From Bog-756 sp963756515 (GTDB lineage Bacteria > Actinomycetota > Acidimicrobiia > Acidimicrobiales > RAAP-2): a DNA stretch of 64,000 nt. Below, piece by piece: positions 46,725-55,912 of the stretch; within the stretch, counting starts at the first letter, position 1; the number at the start of each line of letters is the position of its first letter. Location: NCBI GenBank assembly GCA_963756515.1, contig CAVWNV010000011.1, forward strand, positions 124,001 through 188,000, read 5' to 3'. Under the pieces are notes generated by a model that saw only the letters and a list, made by a program, of their open reading frames with translations, had not been told where the DNA came from and made no database searches. A program made the translations under genes and the position numbers.

Positions 46725-46844
46725 GACTCCCCCTTCTTCCTGCCCGACCCGCGATCGTATGGCCGCAGTTCCGCTTGGGCAATGGCCTTCCGAGTTCTTG
46801 GCGTTCTTCCGATCCCTGCTACTTCGGCAGGTTGGGCGCCCGGA

Positions 46845-47924
46845 TTAAGGAAGAGGGTGAGCCACGAAGAACGACCACATGGTGTCGTTGGCACTGATGT
46901 CCGAGGACTGGGGCCCGAGCACCTTCGTGATCCTTTTGCCCAGACGGGGTCCGCCGGGCCACTCGTGACCCTCGCCCACGATGGAGTAGAGCTCCACCGT
47001 CGAGCCGGCCGGGCACGGTGCGTACTTCGAGAGCACCACCGTCGTGGACACCCGGGATGTCTGTCCGGCTATCGGGCACCGGTTGTGCCTGGCCCAGCGC
47101 TTGGCCGCCGTCGGCACGCTGTAGGTCCAGTACTTCTGGCCATGGCCCAGGTAGGGATCTACCGGGTCAGCGGTGCCGTGGAAGGCCACCACCGGCACGG
47201 GCCGGGTGGAGGGACAGGGCTTGGGCAGGCGGAGCCCACTCACCGGGGCGATGGCGGCGAAGACGGCCGAGGCGTCGCAACCCAGCTGGCTGGCCATCCG
47301 GGCCCCGCCGGAGAACCCGGTGGCGAAGACGCGGTGCCGGTCGATGCAGTAGTCCTGCTCCAGCGAGCTCACCAGCTGCCGGATGAAGGTCACGTCATCG
47401 GCGGACCCGGCCGGCACCGCCGCTCCGCCGATCAGGGGCACATTCGGCACGTTCCAGTCGTAGCCGGTCCCGTCGGCGATGTCTCCCTGCGGGTAGACCA
47501 CGATGAAGGTGTCGGCGTCGGCCGTCGTGTTCATGCCGGTGAACCCCATCTGCTCCAGCGCCGTCGAACCGCTCCCGTGCATGTTGACCACCAGGGGGAC
47601 GGGGGTCGGCGGCGTGTAGCCGGTGGGTACATGGACGATGGCCGTCCGCTGCTTCCCGCCGATGGTCGGGGTGAGGGTCACGGTGCCGGGCGCCGCCGCC
47701 GTCGACTTCGTGCACCCGGCGCTCGGCTTCGCCGACACCACCGTGGCCTGGGTCGTCGTCGATCCGGTCGATGCGGTGCTGGTCGTGGTCGGCACCGTGG
47801 CCGGTACGGAGGCCGGCGGCGATGTCGTGGAGCTGGCACCGCCACAGGCCGCGCCCACCAGCGCCACCACGGCCACGACGAGGCCGGCCCGGACCCCCAC
47901 CCGTTTGGATCCACCTCGTTCCAT
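46845..47924 (-). CDS. Lipoprotein PHB-depolymerase/LpqC-family esterase
   Basis: 359 residues. VVAVVALVGAACGG is a signal peptide with a lipobox (acylated Cys), followed by a Ser/Thr/Pro-rich linker. The alpha/beta-hydrolase domain has VVNMHGSGSTALEQM (oxyanion region), ATGFSGGARMAS (nucleophile Ser in GFSGG), VAFHGTADPVDPY (Asp region) and GEGHEWPGG (catalytic His). Such enzymes hydrolyse extracellular polyesters or feruloyl-type esters. It is divergent from a LacI regulator, with a perfect operator between them, so it is probably repressed until substrate is present. Link to the PHA genes further right is uncertain. Confidence 0.85.
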   Translation of the reverse strand: MERGGSKRVGVRAGLVVAVVALVGAACGGASSTTSPPASVPATVPTTTSTASTGSTTTQATVVSAKPSAGCTKSTAAAPGTVTLTPTIGGKQRTAIVHVPTGYTPPTPVPLVVNMHGSGSTALEQMGFTGMNTTADADTFIVVYPQGDIADGTGYDWNVPNVPLIGGAAVPAGSADDVTFIRQLVSSLEQDYCIDRHRVFATGFSGGARMASQLGCDASAVFAAIAPVSGLRLPKPCPSTRPVPVVAFHGTADPVDPYLGHGQKYWTYSVPTAAKRWARHNRCPIAGQTSRVSTTVVLSKYAPCPAGSTVELYSIVGEGHEWPGGPRLGKRITKVLGPQSSDISANDTMWSFFVAHPLP

Positions 47925-47957
47925 GTGAGCTGACCTCCGGCTCGCCTCTGGATGCTG

Positions 47958-47971
47958 TGTAAACGTTTACA
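47958..47971. promoter_or_regulatory. Perfect LacI-type operator
   Basis: TGTAAACGTTTACA, a perfect 14-bp palindrome with central CG, the classical LacI/GalR-family operator form. It lies 34 bp from the esterase start and 64 bp from the LacI gene start, so one bound repressor can control both. Confidence 0.85.
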
Positions 47972-48034
47972 GTAGAGTGGGATCGTGCCGCCGTCAACCG
48001 ATACCGGAACCACCGCAGGAACGCGGGTCCGACC

Positions 48035-49057
48035 GTGAGAGCGGACATCCGCCAGGTGGCGGCCGAGGCCGGTGTCAGCACCGCCACCGTGTCGCGGGTC
48101 CTGACCGGACGGGGTCCGGCGAGCCCGGAGACGGCCGACAAGGTCCGACGGGCGGCCCAACGGCTCGGCTACTCCCCCAGCGCCTCGGCCAGCAGTCTGC
48201 GCACCGACCGGTCGATGATCATCGGGGTGATGGTTCCGAACCTGGCCAACCCGGTCTTCCTGCCCTTCCTCCGGGCCGTCGAGCACCTGGCCCAACAGCA
48301 CGGGTATGCGGTGATCGTGGCCGACACCCAGCGCTCGGCCGAGGTCGAGCGGCGCCAGCTCGAGCGGCTGACCGCCCAGCGCGTCGACGCCCTCGTCGTG
48401 GCCGGCCGCTCCATGGATCCCGACCACCTCCGGCGCCTGGCCGGTGCCGGCCTGCCCGTGGCCGACGCCGAGGCCTTCTCCCTCCAGGCCGATGCGTTGG
48501 CCGTGTCGCTGGGGACGGCCATCGACGCCGCCGGCGACCACCTGGCCGAACTGGGCCATCGGCGCTTGGCCTACCTGACCCGCGGCGGCGTGCCCGGAGG
48601 AGCCTCGGACACCCGGTGGCGTCTCATCGAGTCGGCCGGACGGACCCGGGGCCTGGACGTCGAGCGGGTCCTGCTGCCGTCCTCGTCGGGCCCGGAAAAA
48701 CTGGGTGGTTCCGAACTGGCCGACCAGCTCGGCCGGCTGGTCCGCTCCCCCGGTGGTCCCACCGCGCTGTGGTCGAGTTCGCACACACTGACCCCCGAGC
48801 TGTTGGGGGGCCTGGCCGCGACCGCGGTCACGATACCCCTCGACTGTTCGTTCCTCACCTTCGGTGACTCCCCCTGGGCCGCCGTCTACCGGCCGGCCAT
48901 CAGCGTGATCACCGGAGACCTCGGTTCGGTGGGCACGGCCATGACCGAGGCCCTGCTCCACCGGCTCGGGGCGATGGACACCGAGCCCCGGTGGGACATC
49001 GAGCCCGACCGGTATGTGCCGCGGGCCAGCGTGGGCCCGGCCCCCCGACCCGGCTAG
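48035..49057 (+). CDS. LacI-family transcriptional regulator
   Basis: 340 residues, the typical length. DIRQVAAEAGVSTATVSRVL is the helix-turn-helix, followed by the hinge helix AQRLGYSPSASASSLRT and a periplasmic-binding-protein-like effector domain (IIGVMVPNLANPVFLPFLRA). The start is GTG at 48035. The effector is probably a sugar or small metabolite. The perfect palindrome upstream suggests autoregulation and control of the divergent esterase gene. Confidence 0.92.
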   Translation: MRADIRQVAAEAGVSTATVSRVLTGRGPASPETADKVRRAAQRLGYSPSASASSLRTDRSMIIGVMVPNLANPVFLPFLRAVEHLAQQHGYAVIVADTQRSAEVERRQLERLTAQRVDALVVAGRSMDPDHLRRLAGAGLPVADAEAFSLQADALAVSLGTAIDAAGDHLAELGHRRLAYLTRGGVPGGASDTRWRLIESAGRTRGLDVERVLLPSSSGPEKLGGSELADQLGRLVRSPGGPTALWSSSHTLTPELLGGLAATAVTIPLDCSFLTFGDSPWAAVYRPAISVITGDLGSVGTAMTEALLHRLGAMDTEPRWDIEPDRYVPRASVGPAPRPG

Positions 49058-49515
49058 GCCGGCCGGGCCGACCTGGTGGCCACCACGTCGGCCACCGCGA
49101 AGGCCAGGCCGTAGCCGACCTCTAGTGGCATGCGCCTGGGGGACTCGTTCTGGATGCGCTCGTGGATCCGCCTCACCGACAGCGGGAACGGGTTGAAGCC
49201 GAAGAAGTGGAGCGACGGCTTGTCCAGATCGAGCAGGACCGCTCCAGCCATGGCCGCGGCTGTGGCCAGTCGGGCCCGTCGGTCCACGGCCATGATGGCG
49301 GTGGCCATGGCGGCCAGTCCCAGCAGACCGTCCCGCTTGGCCATACGGAGGAACTGCTCGGTCTCGAGCTCCGCCCCGTGCCCGGCGAACCCGTAGTGGG
49401 GCATGGCGTCCAGCACCAGGTGGGATCCCACGCCGGCCACGAACGCCGCCACCGGGCGCCGCTCGAGTGCCCGGCCGATGAGAACACCGGAGAGCACATG
49501 GTTGGTCACGAACAT
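49054..49515 (-). CDS. YdjM-like membrane-bound metal-dependent hydrolase-type protein
   Basis: 153 residues. FVTNHVLSGVLIGRALERRP and GSHLVLDAMPHYG place His and Asp residues as in the YdjM/DUF457 family, and the middle holds two hydrophobic segments (GLLGLAAMATAIMAVD, AAAMAGAVLLDLD). DKPSLHFFGFNPFP is also typical. Family members are membrane proteins of uncertain activity. Its stop overlaps the end of the convergent LacI gene by four bases. Confidence 0.65.
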   Translation of the reverse strand: MFVTNHVLSGVLIGRALERRPVAAFVAGVGSHLVLDAMPHYGFAGHGAELETEQFLRMAKRDGLLGLAAMATAIMAVDRRARLATAAAMAGAVLLDLDKPSLHFFGFNPFPLSVRRIHERIQNESPRRMPLEVGYGLAFAVADVVATRSARPA

Positions 49516-49612
49516 GGTTGCACCTCCATGGAACAGATCGGCATCCCCGGGCCCGTGCTGAAGGTGATGGGCACCGTGGGTCCGTCCACGGGGGGTTGGT
49601 CGTGGCAGGTGA

Positions 49613-50644
49613 TCACTGGTGCACGGCCACGGTGGCCCGGACGTCCCGGTGGTCGCTCCCGGGGCCCGGGCCGGTCGAGATCTGGGTGACGGCCACGCCC
49701 GGGCCGGTCAGGACGTGGTCGATGCGCACGAACGGCGGCAGGGGATGCTCGATCTGCGACCAGGTCATCTGGAGGGGGTGACCCCGGGCCGCGGCCCCGT
49801 CGGCCATGCCGCCGTCGAGGATGGTCCGGAAGCCCCTCGATCCCCAGGTGGCATTGAAGTCGCCGACCAGCAGGAGCCCGGCCGGGCCCCGGGCCCGCAC
49901 CAACCGGTCGATCTCGGCCAGTTGGCCCTTCCAGTGGGAGAACGAGCCGTGGACGGGGGCGATGGTGTGGACCACCCACAGGGCCTGGGGACCGGACGGG
50001 AGCTGGATGGTCGTCTGCACGATGAGCGGCAGGCCGTAGAGGGTGACCACGTGGACGTCGGTCAGCGGGTACTTGGAGGCGATGAGGAAGGCGAACGGGT
50101 CGTACTGCTTGATCTGGACGGTGTTGGGCAGCCCGGCCAGGCCCCCGTCCGACCTCAGTTCGTTCACCAGGGGCGGGACGGCCTCCTCCATGGTCACGAG
50201 CTGGGGACGGTACGACTTGATCTCATCGGCGTAGCCGCTCATGGAGGAGTTGTTGAAGTAGACATTGGCATCGAAGAGCCGGATGGTCGGGGCATCGGCG
50301 GCCCAACTGGGGACGGGCCCGGCCGCGGTCCACTCCGGCAGCAGCAGGACCACCTGGGCCACCACCACCACGAGCGCCGCCGCGGCCAGTGCGAACCGGC
50401 GGCCCACCAGTGCCACCACGGCCACGATCCAGGCCGGCAGGTAGACGAACAGGGTCAGGTCGTTGACGACGGCGAAGGGCTCGAAGCGGTCCCAGGCGAA
50501 GAGGCGCATGGCCACGGCCACCAGCATCGGCACCACGACGATCCACAGGACGATGGTGACCCACAGGGGGAGCCGTCGCCGGCGACGGCCATGGCGGCCC
50601 GCTCCGCGGCTGACGGTCGGCGCCGGAGGTGCATCAACCGTCAT
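49613..50644 (-). CDS. Endonuclease/exonuclease/phosphatase-family membrane protein
   Basis: About 343 residues from MTVDAPPAP; the frame is open to 50698. Three N-terminal helices (LWVTIVLWIVVVPMLVAVAM, LTLFVYLPAWIVAVVALV, LAAAALVVVVAQVVLLL) anchor an EEP domain facing outwards. LLLVGDFNATWGSRG, IDHVLTGPG and GSDHRDVRA are the conserved catalytic motifs, and FDANVYFNN is the start of the fold. Substrates in this superfamily range from DNA to phospholipids; here an extracytoplasmic phosphodiester is likely. Confidence 0.85.
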   Translation of the reverse strand: MTVDAPPAPTVSRGAGRHGRRRRRLPLWVTIVLWIVVVPMLVAVAMRLFAWDRFEPFAVVNDLTLFVYLPAWIVAVVALVGRRFALAAAALVVVVAQVVLLLPEWTAAGPVPSWAADAPTIRLFDANVYFNNSSMSGYADEIKSYRPQLVTMEEAVPPLVNELRSDGGLAGLPNTVQIKQYDPFAFLIASKYPLTDVHVVTLYGLPLIVQTTIQLPSGPQALWVVHTIAPVHGSFSHWKGQLAEIDRLVRARGPAGLLLVGDFNATWGSRGFRTILDGGMADGAAARGHPLQMTWSQIEHPLPPFVRIDHVLTGPGVAVTQISTGPGPGSDHRDVRATVAVHQ

Positions 50645-51035
50645 CGGTGAATGGTAGGACGTGCGGAGCCCGGCCAGGCCGCGCCCTGAGGGACCCATGG
50701 GCCCGGTCGGGGCGGGCGCGGAGGAGTCGTCCCCCTCCCCTCAGATGGCCGACGGCTGGCCGCGAGAGCGCTGAGTCGGACTCCGGTGCTCACGGCGCCG
50801 AACACGCTGCCAACAGCCGGCCCGATCAGCTCGGATCGGGACGCCCCCGTCGAACGGACGGCACGACACAGCGCCACCAACTCCCTGCGCCCAGGTGCAT
50901 CCGTATCCGCCCCCTGTGGCCATACAACCTCGACCGCAGTTGGAATACACAGGTCGACGGCGACCAGGCGGCCGGTATGGGTCGCTCCACTCCCCGAAAG
51001 CCGGCACCGATGCCACGGAGCCCAGCCAGGCATCC

Positions 51036-51054
51036 GTAGCAGAACTGCTACAAT
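51036..51054 (+). promoter_or_regulatory. Operator and -10 of VapBC module 1
   Basis: GTAGCAG and CTGCTAC form a perfect inverted repeat around AA. The right arm overlaps the -10 hexamer TACAAT (51049-51054), which ends 6 nt before the antitoxin ATG. This fits autorepression of a leaderless operon. Confidence 0.65.
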
Positions 51055-51060
51055 GCACAC

Positions 51061-51315
51061 ATGACGGACATCCCCGCCCGGGAGCTGCGCAACGACGTGA
51101 GCGCTGTGCTCCGCCGGGTCGAGGCCGGGGAGCATCTGCGGGTGACGGTGAGCGGTCGACCGGTTGCCGAGCTGAAGCCCCTGGCGGCGCGACCACGCTC
51201 GGTGCCGTGGTCCGCCTTCATGCAGCGACGGGAACGTTGGCAGTCCGACCCTGGGCTCGCCACCGATCTCGCCGACCTTCTCCCCGGCACCACCGACGAC
51301 CTGACCGTCGAGTGA
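51061..51315 (+). CDS. vapB: Phd/YefM-type antitoxin (VapB)
   Basis: 84 residues. TDIPARELRNDVSAVLRRVE and VSGRPVAELKPL match the Phd/YefM DNA-binding N-terminus. The C-terminal 30 residues are acidic and probably wrap the toxin. A -10 hexamer lies 6 nt before the ATG and a palindrome overlaps it, as expected for self-repression. It overlaps the toxin start by four bases (GTGA). Confidence 0.85.
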   Translation: MTDIPARELRNDVSAVLRRVEAGEHLRVTVSGRPVAELKPLAARPRSVPWSAFMQRRERWQSDPGLATDLADLLPGTTDDLTVE

Positions 51316-51722
51316 CTCTCGACCTCGGAGCCGACCCGGACGGAGTGGCGCTGGCCGACACGTCCCTCTTCATTGCCCACGAGCAGGTCCGACCGGTGTC
51401 GTCCCGACCACCGGAGCGGCTGGCCGTCTCGGTCGTCACCGTGGGCGAGCTTCGTCTCGGCGTGCTGGCGGCCGGGGACGGGGCCACCCGGGCCCAGCGG
51501 CTCGAGACACTCTCGAAGGCCGAGGAGCTCGATCCCCTGCCGGTCGACGCGCTGGTGGCGCATGCCTGGGCCACGCTGCGTCTGGCGCTGCGCGACGCCG
51601 GACTGCGCATGCCCATCAACGACTCGTGGATCGCGGCGACGGCCATGGCCCATTCCATGCCGGTAGCCACCCAGGACGGGGACTACGACGGCATTCCGGG
51701 GGTGGAGGTACTGCGGCTGTGA
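51312..51722 (+). CDS. vapC: PIN-domain toxin (VapC)
   Basis: 136 residues from a GTG that overlaps the antitoxin stop. LADTSLFIAHEQ carries the first Asp, VVTVGELRLGVLA the conserved Glu, INDSWIAATAMAHS and ATQDGDYDGI the further acidic residues of the PIN ribonuclease centre. It probably cuts tRNA or other RNA when released from VapB. In this window it is one of two Phd-PIN pairs. Confidence 0.87.
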   Translation: MTLDLGADPDGVALADTSLFIAHEQVRPVSSRPPERLAVSVVTVGELRLGVLAAGDGATRAQRLETLSKAEELDPLPVDALVAHAWATLRLALRDAGLRMPINDSWIAATAMAHSMPVATQDGDYDGIPGVEVLRL

Positions 51723-51767
51723 GCCGGGACCTACGACCCCCATCTACCGGCCGGCCCCGTCTCCCGC

Positions 51768-54700
51768 TCACTCCAACAGGTCGCGTATGTCGGCGGCGGT
51801 GAGGGCTCCCGACTCGAGTCCACCGGCGTCCATGACGTCGGCGAAGAGGGCCGACTTGCGGGCCTTGAGGGCCATGACCTTCTCCTCGATGGTGTCCTTG
51901 GCCACCAGCCGGTACACCATGACCTTGCGGGTCTGGCCGATGCGGTGGACCCGGTCGACGGCCTGGGCCTCGGTGGCCGGGTTCCACCACGGGTCGAGGA
52001 GGATGCAGTAGTCGGCCTCGGTCAGGTTGAGTCCGAACCCGCCGGCCTTGAGGCTGATGAGGAACACCGGGGCGTCGCCGGTCCGGAACGTGTCGATGAC
52101 CGCGTCCCGCTTACGGGTCCGGCCGTCGAGGTAGCAGAGGTCGATCCCGGCCGCCTCGATCCGGCCGCGGGCCATGGTCAGGAACCGGGTGAACTGGCTG
52201 AAGACCAGCACCCGGTGGCCGTCCTCGACGATGTCCTCCAGCATCTCCATGAGGGCGTCGAGCTTGGTCGAGGGCACCCCCTCGTAGGCGGCGTCGATCA
52301 ACGACACGTCCAGGCTGGCCTGGCGCAGCAGGGTCAGTGACCGGAAGATGGCCATGCGGTTCTTGGTCATGTCGCCGAGCAGCCCGAGCACCTTCTGGCG
52401 CTCCCGCTGCAGGTGGGTCTGGTAGACGCGCTGGTGCCTCGGGGCCAGCTCCAACTCCAGGACCTGTTCCTGCTTGTCGGGCAGGTCCGCCTCCACCTGC
52501 TCCTTGGTCCGGCGCAGCATCAGGGGCCGGATCCGGCGCCGGAGCTCGGCCAACCGCTCGGCGTCACCCTGCCGCTCGATGGGCACCCGGTAGTGCAGGG
52601 CGAAGCGGTCCGGACTCACGAACAGACCGGGGGCGGCGATGGACAGCAGCGACCACAGCTCCATCAGGTTGTTCTCGATCGGCGTCCCGGTCATGCACAC
52701 CTTGAACGGGACCGGCAGCAGCCGGGCCCGCTGGTAGGCCTGGGACCGCCGGTTCTTGGCGAACTGGGCCTCATCGAGGAACAGCCCGGCCCACGCCACC
52801 GCCTCGTACTCCCCGTACTCGATCCGGAACAGGCTGTAGGAGGTGATGACGACGTCGGCCTTGGCGGCCAACTCGGCCAGGGTGGTGCCCCGCCGGCGCG
52901 CTGTTTCAGTCACGGTGACGGCGAGCAGGTCGGGCGCGAACCGCCGGCACTCGGCGGCCCAGTTCCCGACCACGCTGGTCGGGGCCACCACCAGGTAGGG
53001 GGCGTCGGTCAGGCCTCGCTCCCGGGTGTGGCACATGAGGGCCAGGGCCTCGAGAGTCTTGCCCAGGCCCATGTCGTCGGCCAGGATCCCACCCAGCCGG
53101 TGTTCGTACAGGTAGGCCAACCAGTTGAAGCCGGTGTGCTGGTAGGGCCGGAGGGTGGCGTTCAGCCCCGCCGGCGCGTCGTACTCGGTCCGGTCGGACG
53201 CCTCCATGAGGGCGCGCACCGACGCCTGCCACTCGCCGGCCTGGGCCGTGACCACTCCCAGGCGCTCGAGGTCCTCCCACAGGCTGGCCTGGAAGCGGCT
53301 GAGCCGGATGCCGTCGCTGGTGGTGTCGAGGAGGGCCCGGGCCTCGGCGATGAGCCGGGCCAGCTGGCGCAGCTCGTCCCGGTCGAGCGAGAAGTAGGTG
53401 CCCGAGGGCAGGATCAGGTGCGACTGGTCCTCGGCCAGGGCCACGAACAGGTCGGCGAACGGCACTTCCTCGCCGCCCACGGTGACGGAGACGGTGAGGT
53501 CGAACCAGTCGTTGTCGGTGGACGTCGAGCCGCCCAGGCTGACCACCGGGGCCTCCACCTCCTCGCGGTACTCGGGGACCTGGTCGACCGAGTGCACCAC
53601 CACGCGGTCCATCGCGGACAGGACGGGCAGGAGCTCGGTCACGAACCGGACGGCGTCCATGCCGTCGAGCCCGGCCTCGGGGGCCAGGCGGGGACCGGTG
53701 GCGGTGTACTCGAGCAGTTCGTCGACGGACCGGACGGCGGCGGTGACCGTCTCCACCAGACCGTCGTCGAACCTCCGGTCGTGGTGGCCGCCCCGGACTC
53801 CACGCAGGGGCTCCCGCCACTCCGATCCCTCCGTGCCCCACGACCAGACCACTTCGATCCGGTGGTCCCCGAGGTAGTGGACGTCGAGCACCAACATGGC
53901 CGGCGCGTCCTCGGGTAGCTCGATGGACGGGTCCTTCGTGAGCACCGGCACCCGGCGGCGGAGGGTCGGGAGCAGACCGTGCAGGAACCGGTCCTGGTCG
54001 TGCCGGGGCACGTCGATCACCGCCATGTCCAACAGGTCCCGCAGCCCGATGTCGACGGGCGTGGCGAAGGCGGCCAGATCGAGGCGGGCGGCCGCACCGG
54101 TGGCGGTGGTCGGGTCGCCCCACCAGGCGATCCCGTGGACCGGGGTCCCGATGAGCACCGACGAGGCCAGGGGCACGGGCTCGTCGTCCACGGTGACCTG
54201 GGCCTGCAGGCGGAGGCCGAGGTCGGAGCGCGCCACGTCGAGGGTCACGACGGCCGGCGTCGGGTGGACGGTGACCGGATCGGCCCGGCGGCCGGCCTGG
54301 ATGAGGGGCAGGCCCCGGTCGCGGGCCTCGCCCAGCAGGTCCCACAGGCGCCGGCTGTTGATGGCCTCCAGCCAGACCACGTCGTCGTGGTAGCTGTAGC
54401 GCCCCTCCCGGGTCGACAGCCGACTGAGGGCCAGCAGCTCCTGGGCCAGCGCGATCTGTTCGCCCACCCGCGGATTGCGGGCCCGTCCATAGGAGAGGTA
54501 CTCGAGATTGGACCACGACACCCCGGTCTTGACCCAGTTGCCGCTCCGACCCGGCAGTACCGGTCGGATCCGGATGCCCGGGCCGCCGATGCCCGTCCCC
54601 CGGCCGGTCCGGGACCGGGTCGAAGGGCTGGACGGCACCATGACCAGTTCGAACTGCAGGCCGATCCCCGCCGATCCGCTGTCGTCGGTGTCGTCCTCGG

Positions 54701-55223
54701 CCGAGGCCAGCACTTCGAGCAGCGGGCCCTCCCACCCCCCGGTGGCCGACACCGGTGGCTCGGGAGACCGGCGGCGTCGCCCGTTGCCGCCGGAACGGGG
54801 CGCTGGTCCGGGGAGAGCCTCGAGCCGTCCCCGCCGCGTCCGCCGGCCTGTTGCCGTCTCCAGCTCACCGGCCAGGACCAGGGCCACGGCGTGCTTGCAG
54901 TTGAACCCGACCGGGCACGTACAGCTGGCCTCGAAGGACACCAGTCGCTGGTTCGATCCCCGCATCAACTCGACCGATGCGTAGTACGGCTGCCGGGCCC
55001 CGCCCTGCACCTCGCCCACCACCCGTGTCCCGCCCAGGCTCCACGTGCTCCGGCGGACGGCGCCGTGGCGGGCGTACTCCCGGCCCCGGTCGTAGGTCGG
55101 CTGGCCCACCAGACGTTCGAGCACCGTCTCGTCCGCGGCGGCCATCAACTGGTGTGCGTTCGTCGGGTCCCCATGGCGGCCCTCCCACGGTAGCGGTCCG
55201 TCCCGTGGTGCCGGTGCGGGCAT
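51768..55223 (-). CDS. SNF2-family ATPase with SWIM zinc finger
   Basis: Up to 1151 residues. A SWIM finger CTCPVGFNCKH (CxCx5CxH, residues 101-111) near the N-terminus is followed by a large helicase-associated region. The SNF2 ATPase has ILADDMGLGKTLEALALM (Walker A), LFLDEAQFAKNR (motif II) and CMTGTPIENNLMELWSLL (motif III). The C-terminal helicase domain has VLVFSQFTRFLTMARG and VHRIGQTRKVMVYRLVA (motif VI). These proteins translocate on double-stranded DNA, and bacterial versions are linked to repair and transcription recycling. The start may instead be at MAAADETV (55145). Confidence 0.92.
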   Translation of the reverse strand: MPAPAPRDGPLPWEGRHGDPTNAHQLMAAADETVLERLVGQPTYDRGREYARHGAVRRSTWSLGGTRVVGEVQGGARQPYYASVELMRGSNQRLVSFEASCTCPVGFNCKHAVALVLAGELETATGRRTRRGRLEALPGPAPRSGGNGRRRRSPEPPVSATGGWEGPLLEVLASAEDDTDDSGSAGIGLQFELVMVPSSPSTRSRTGRGTGIGGPGIRIRPVLPGRSGNWVKTGVSWSNLEYLSYGRARNPRVGEQIALAQELLALSRLSTREGRYSYHDDVVWLEAINSRRLWDLLGEARDRGLPLIQAGRRADPVTVHPTPAVVTLDVARSDLGLRLQAQVTVDDEPVPLASSVLIGTPVHGIAWWGDPTTATGAAARLDLAAFATPVDIGLRDLLDMAVIDVPRHDQDRFLHGLLPTLRRRVPVLTKDPSIELPEDAPAMLVLDVHYLGDHRIEVVWSWGTEGSEWREPLRGVRGGHHDRRFDDGLVETVTAAVRSVDELLEYTATGPRLAPEAGLDGMDAVRFVTELLPVLSAMDRVVVHSVDQVPEYREEVEAPVVSLGGSTSTDNDWFDLTVSVTVGGEEVPFADLFVALAEDQSHLILPSGTYFSLDRDELRQLARLIAEARALLDTTSDGIRLSRFQASLWEDLERLGVVTAQAGEWQASVRALMEASDRTEYDAPAGLNATLRPYQHTGFNWLAYLYEHRLGGILADDMGLGKTLEALALMCHTRERGLTDAPYLVVAPTSVVGNWAAECRRFAPDLLAVTVTETARRRGTTLAELAAKADVVITSYSLFRIEYGEYEAVAWAGLFLDEAQFAKNRRSQAYQRARLLPVPFKVCMTGTPIENNLMELWSLLSIAAPGLFVSPDRFALHYRVPIERQGDAERLAELRRRIRPLMLRRTKEQVEADLPDKQEQVLELELAPRHQRVYQTHLQRERQKVLGLLGDMTKNRMAIFRSLTLLRQASLDVSLIDAAYEGVPSTKLDALMEMLEDIVEDGHRVLVFSQFTRFLTMARGRIEAAGIDLCYLDGRTRKRDAVIDTFRTGDAPVFLISLKAGGFGLNLTEADYCILLDPWWNPATEAQAVDRVHRIGQTRKVMVYRLVAKDTIEEKVMALKARKSALFADVMDAGGLESGALTAADIRDLLE

Positions 55224-55261
55224 GTGGGATCGGCCCCGGAGGGTCTGATCGTGACCCGCGG

Positions 55262-55612
55262 TCAGAGCGCGAGATGAAGGCGCAACGCGTCGTTGAGCGC
55301 CAGCATGCGCTCGGCCGTCATCACCCCGACGCGAGGTCCGATCCTCTCCGCCGCGATCGATCGAACCTGCTCGGCCTGTGCTTTCGAGGGGCGATCGAGT
55401 CCCGACTCGCCTGCCGGGAGCAGGACCTGGAACGGGTAGACCGTGGTGGTGTTCGACGTCACCGGGACAACGGTGATGACACCTCGACCCAACCGCCCGC
55501 CAACTTCGTTGGCCCCGTCGTTGCTGACGATGACGGCCGGTCGGCGCTTGTTGGCCTCAGCACCTCGGGAGGGTTCGAAGTCCACCAGACGGATCTCGCC
55601 TCGGAGCATCAC
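55262..55612 (-). CDS. mazF: MazF/PemK-family toxin
   Basis: 116 residues. LRGEIRLVDFEPSRGAEANK and RRPAVIVSNDGANE are the conserved N-terminal motifs with the catalytic Arg region, and VITVVPVTSNTTTVYPFQVL the central strand. MazF toxins are sequence-specific mRNA endoribonucleases. The start overlaps the antitoxin stop by four bases, so the pair is translationally coupled. Confidence 0.9.
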   Translation of the reverse strand: MMLRGEIRLVDFEPSRGAEANKRRPAVIVSNDGANEVGGRLGRGVITVVPVTSNTTTVYPFQVLLPAGESGLDRPSKAQAEQVRSIAAERIGPRVGVMTAERMLALNDALRLHLAL

Positions 55613-55827
55613 GCCATTCCGTCATGGACCGTGGTCTCCCAGACATCCTCTTCGCCCTGGCTGGACCAGTCGTTCCAGGCCTCCTCATAGGCCGGCCCGA
55701 GCTCCGAGGCCCGGAGGAGCCGGACCGCCTTGTGCACGACGGCAGAGCGCGAGCCGAACCCTTGACTGTCGGCGTAGGCGTCGAGGAACTCGATGTCCTC
55801 GTCGGGCAGGCTCACACTGACTTTCAT
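55609..55827 (-). CDS. mazE: Ribbon-helix-helix antitoxin of the MazF toxin
   Basis: 72 residues. MKVSVSLPDEDIEFLDAYAD is a ribbon-helix-helix start (MetJ/Arc type), followed by SRSAVVHKAVRLLRASEL. The acidic C-terminus (AWNDWSSQGEEDVWETTV) probably inhibits MazF. TAGCAT ends 6 nt before the ATG, and CTAC..GTAG arms at 55837-55849 overlap it, so the operon looks leaderless and self-repressed. Confidence 0.85.
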   Translation of the reverse strand: MKVSVSLPDEDIEFLDAYADSQGFGSRSAVVHKAVRLLRASELGPAYEEAWNDWSSQGEEDVWETTVHDGMA

Positions 55828-55833
55828 ACTTCT

Positions 55834-55849
55834 ATGCTACCAATAGTAG
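55834..55849 (-). promoter_or_regulatory. -10 and operator of the MazEF operon
   Basis: The -10-like TAGCAT (55834-55839) lies 6 nt before the antitoxin ATG. CTAC and GTAG arms with a 5-base centre (55837-55849) overlap its upstream edge. Confidence 0.5.
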
Positions 55850-55912
55850 GAACGATCGGCTACTTCCGGGACCGAGCAACCTCCTCAAGATCCCGGCTCG
55901 ACGGCGTGCCGA

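Noticed and set aside
45525..47933. An 802-codon plus-strand open frame
   Set aside because: It is antisense to the DUF6159-like protein and the esterase, has extreme His/Gly/Arg content, and no recognisable motif.
52413..55193. Long plus-strand frames over the SNF2 gene
   Set aside because: They mirror the SNF2 coding strand; the SNF2 motifs on the minus strand are unambiguous.
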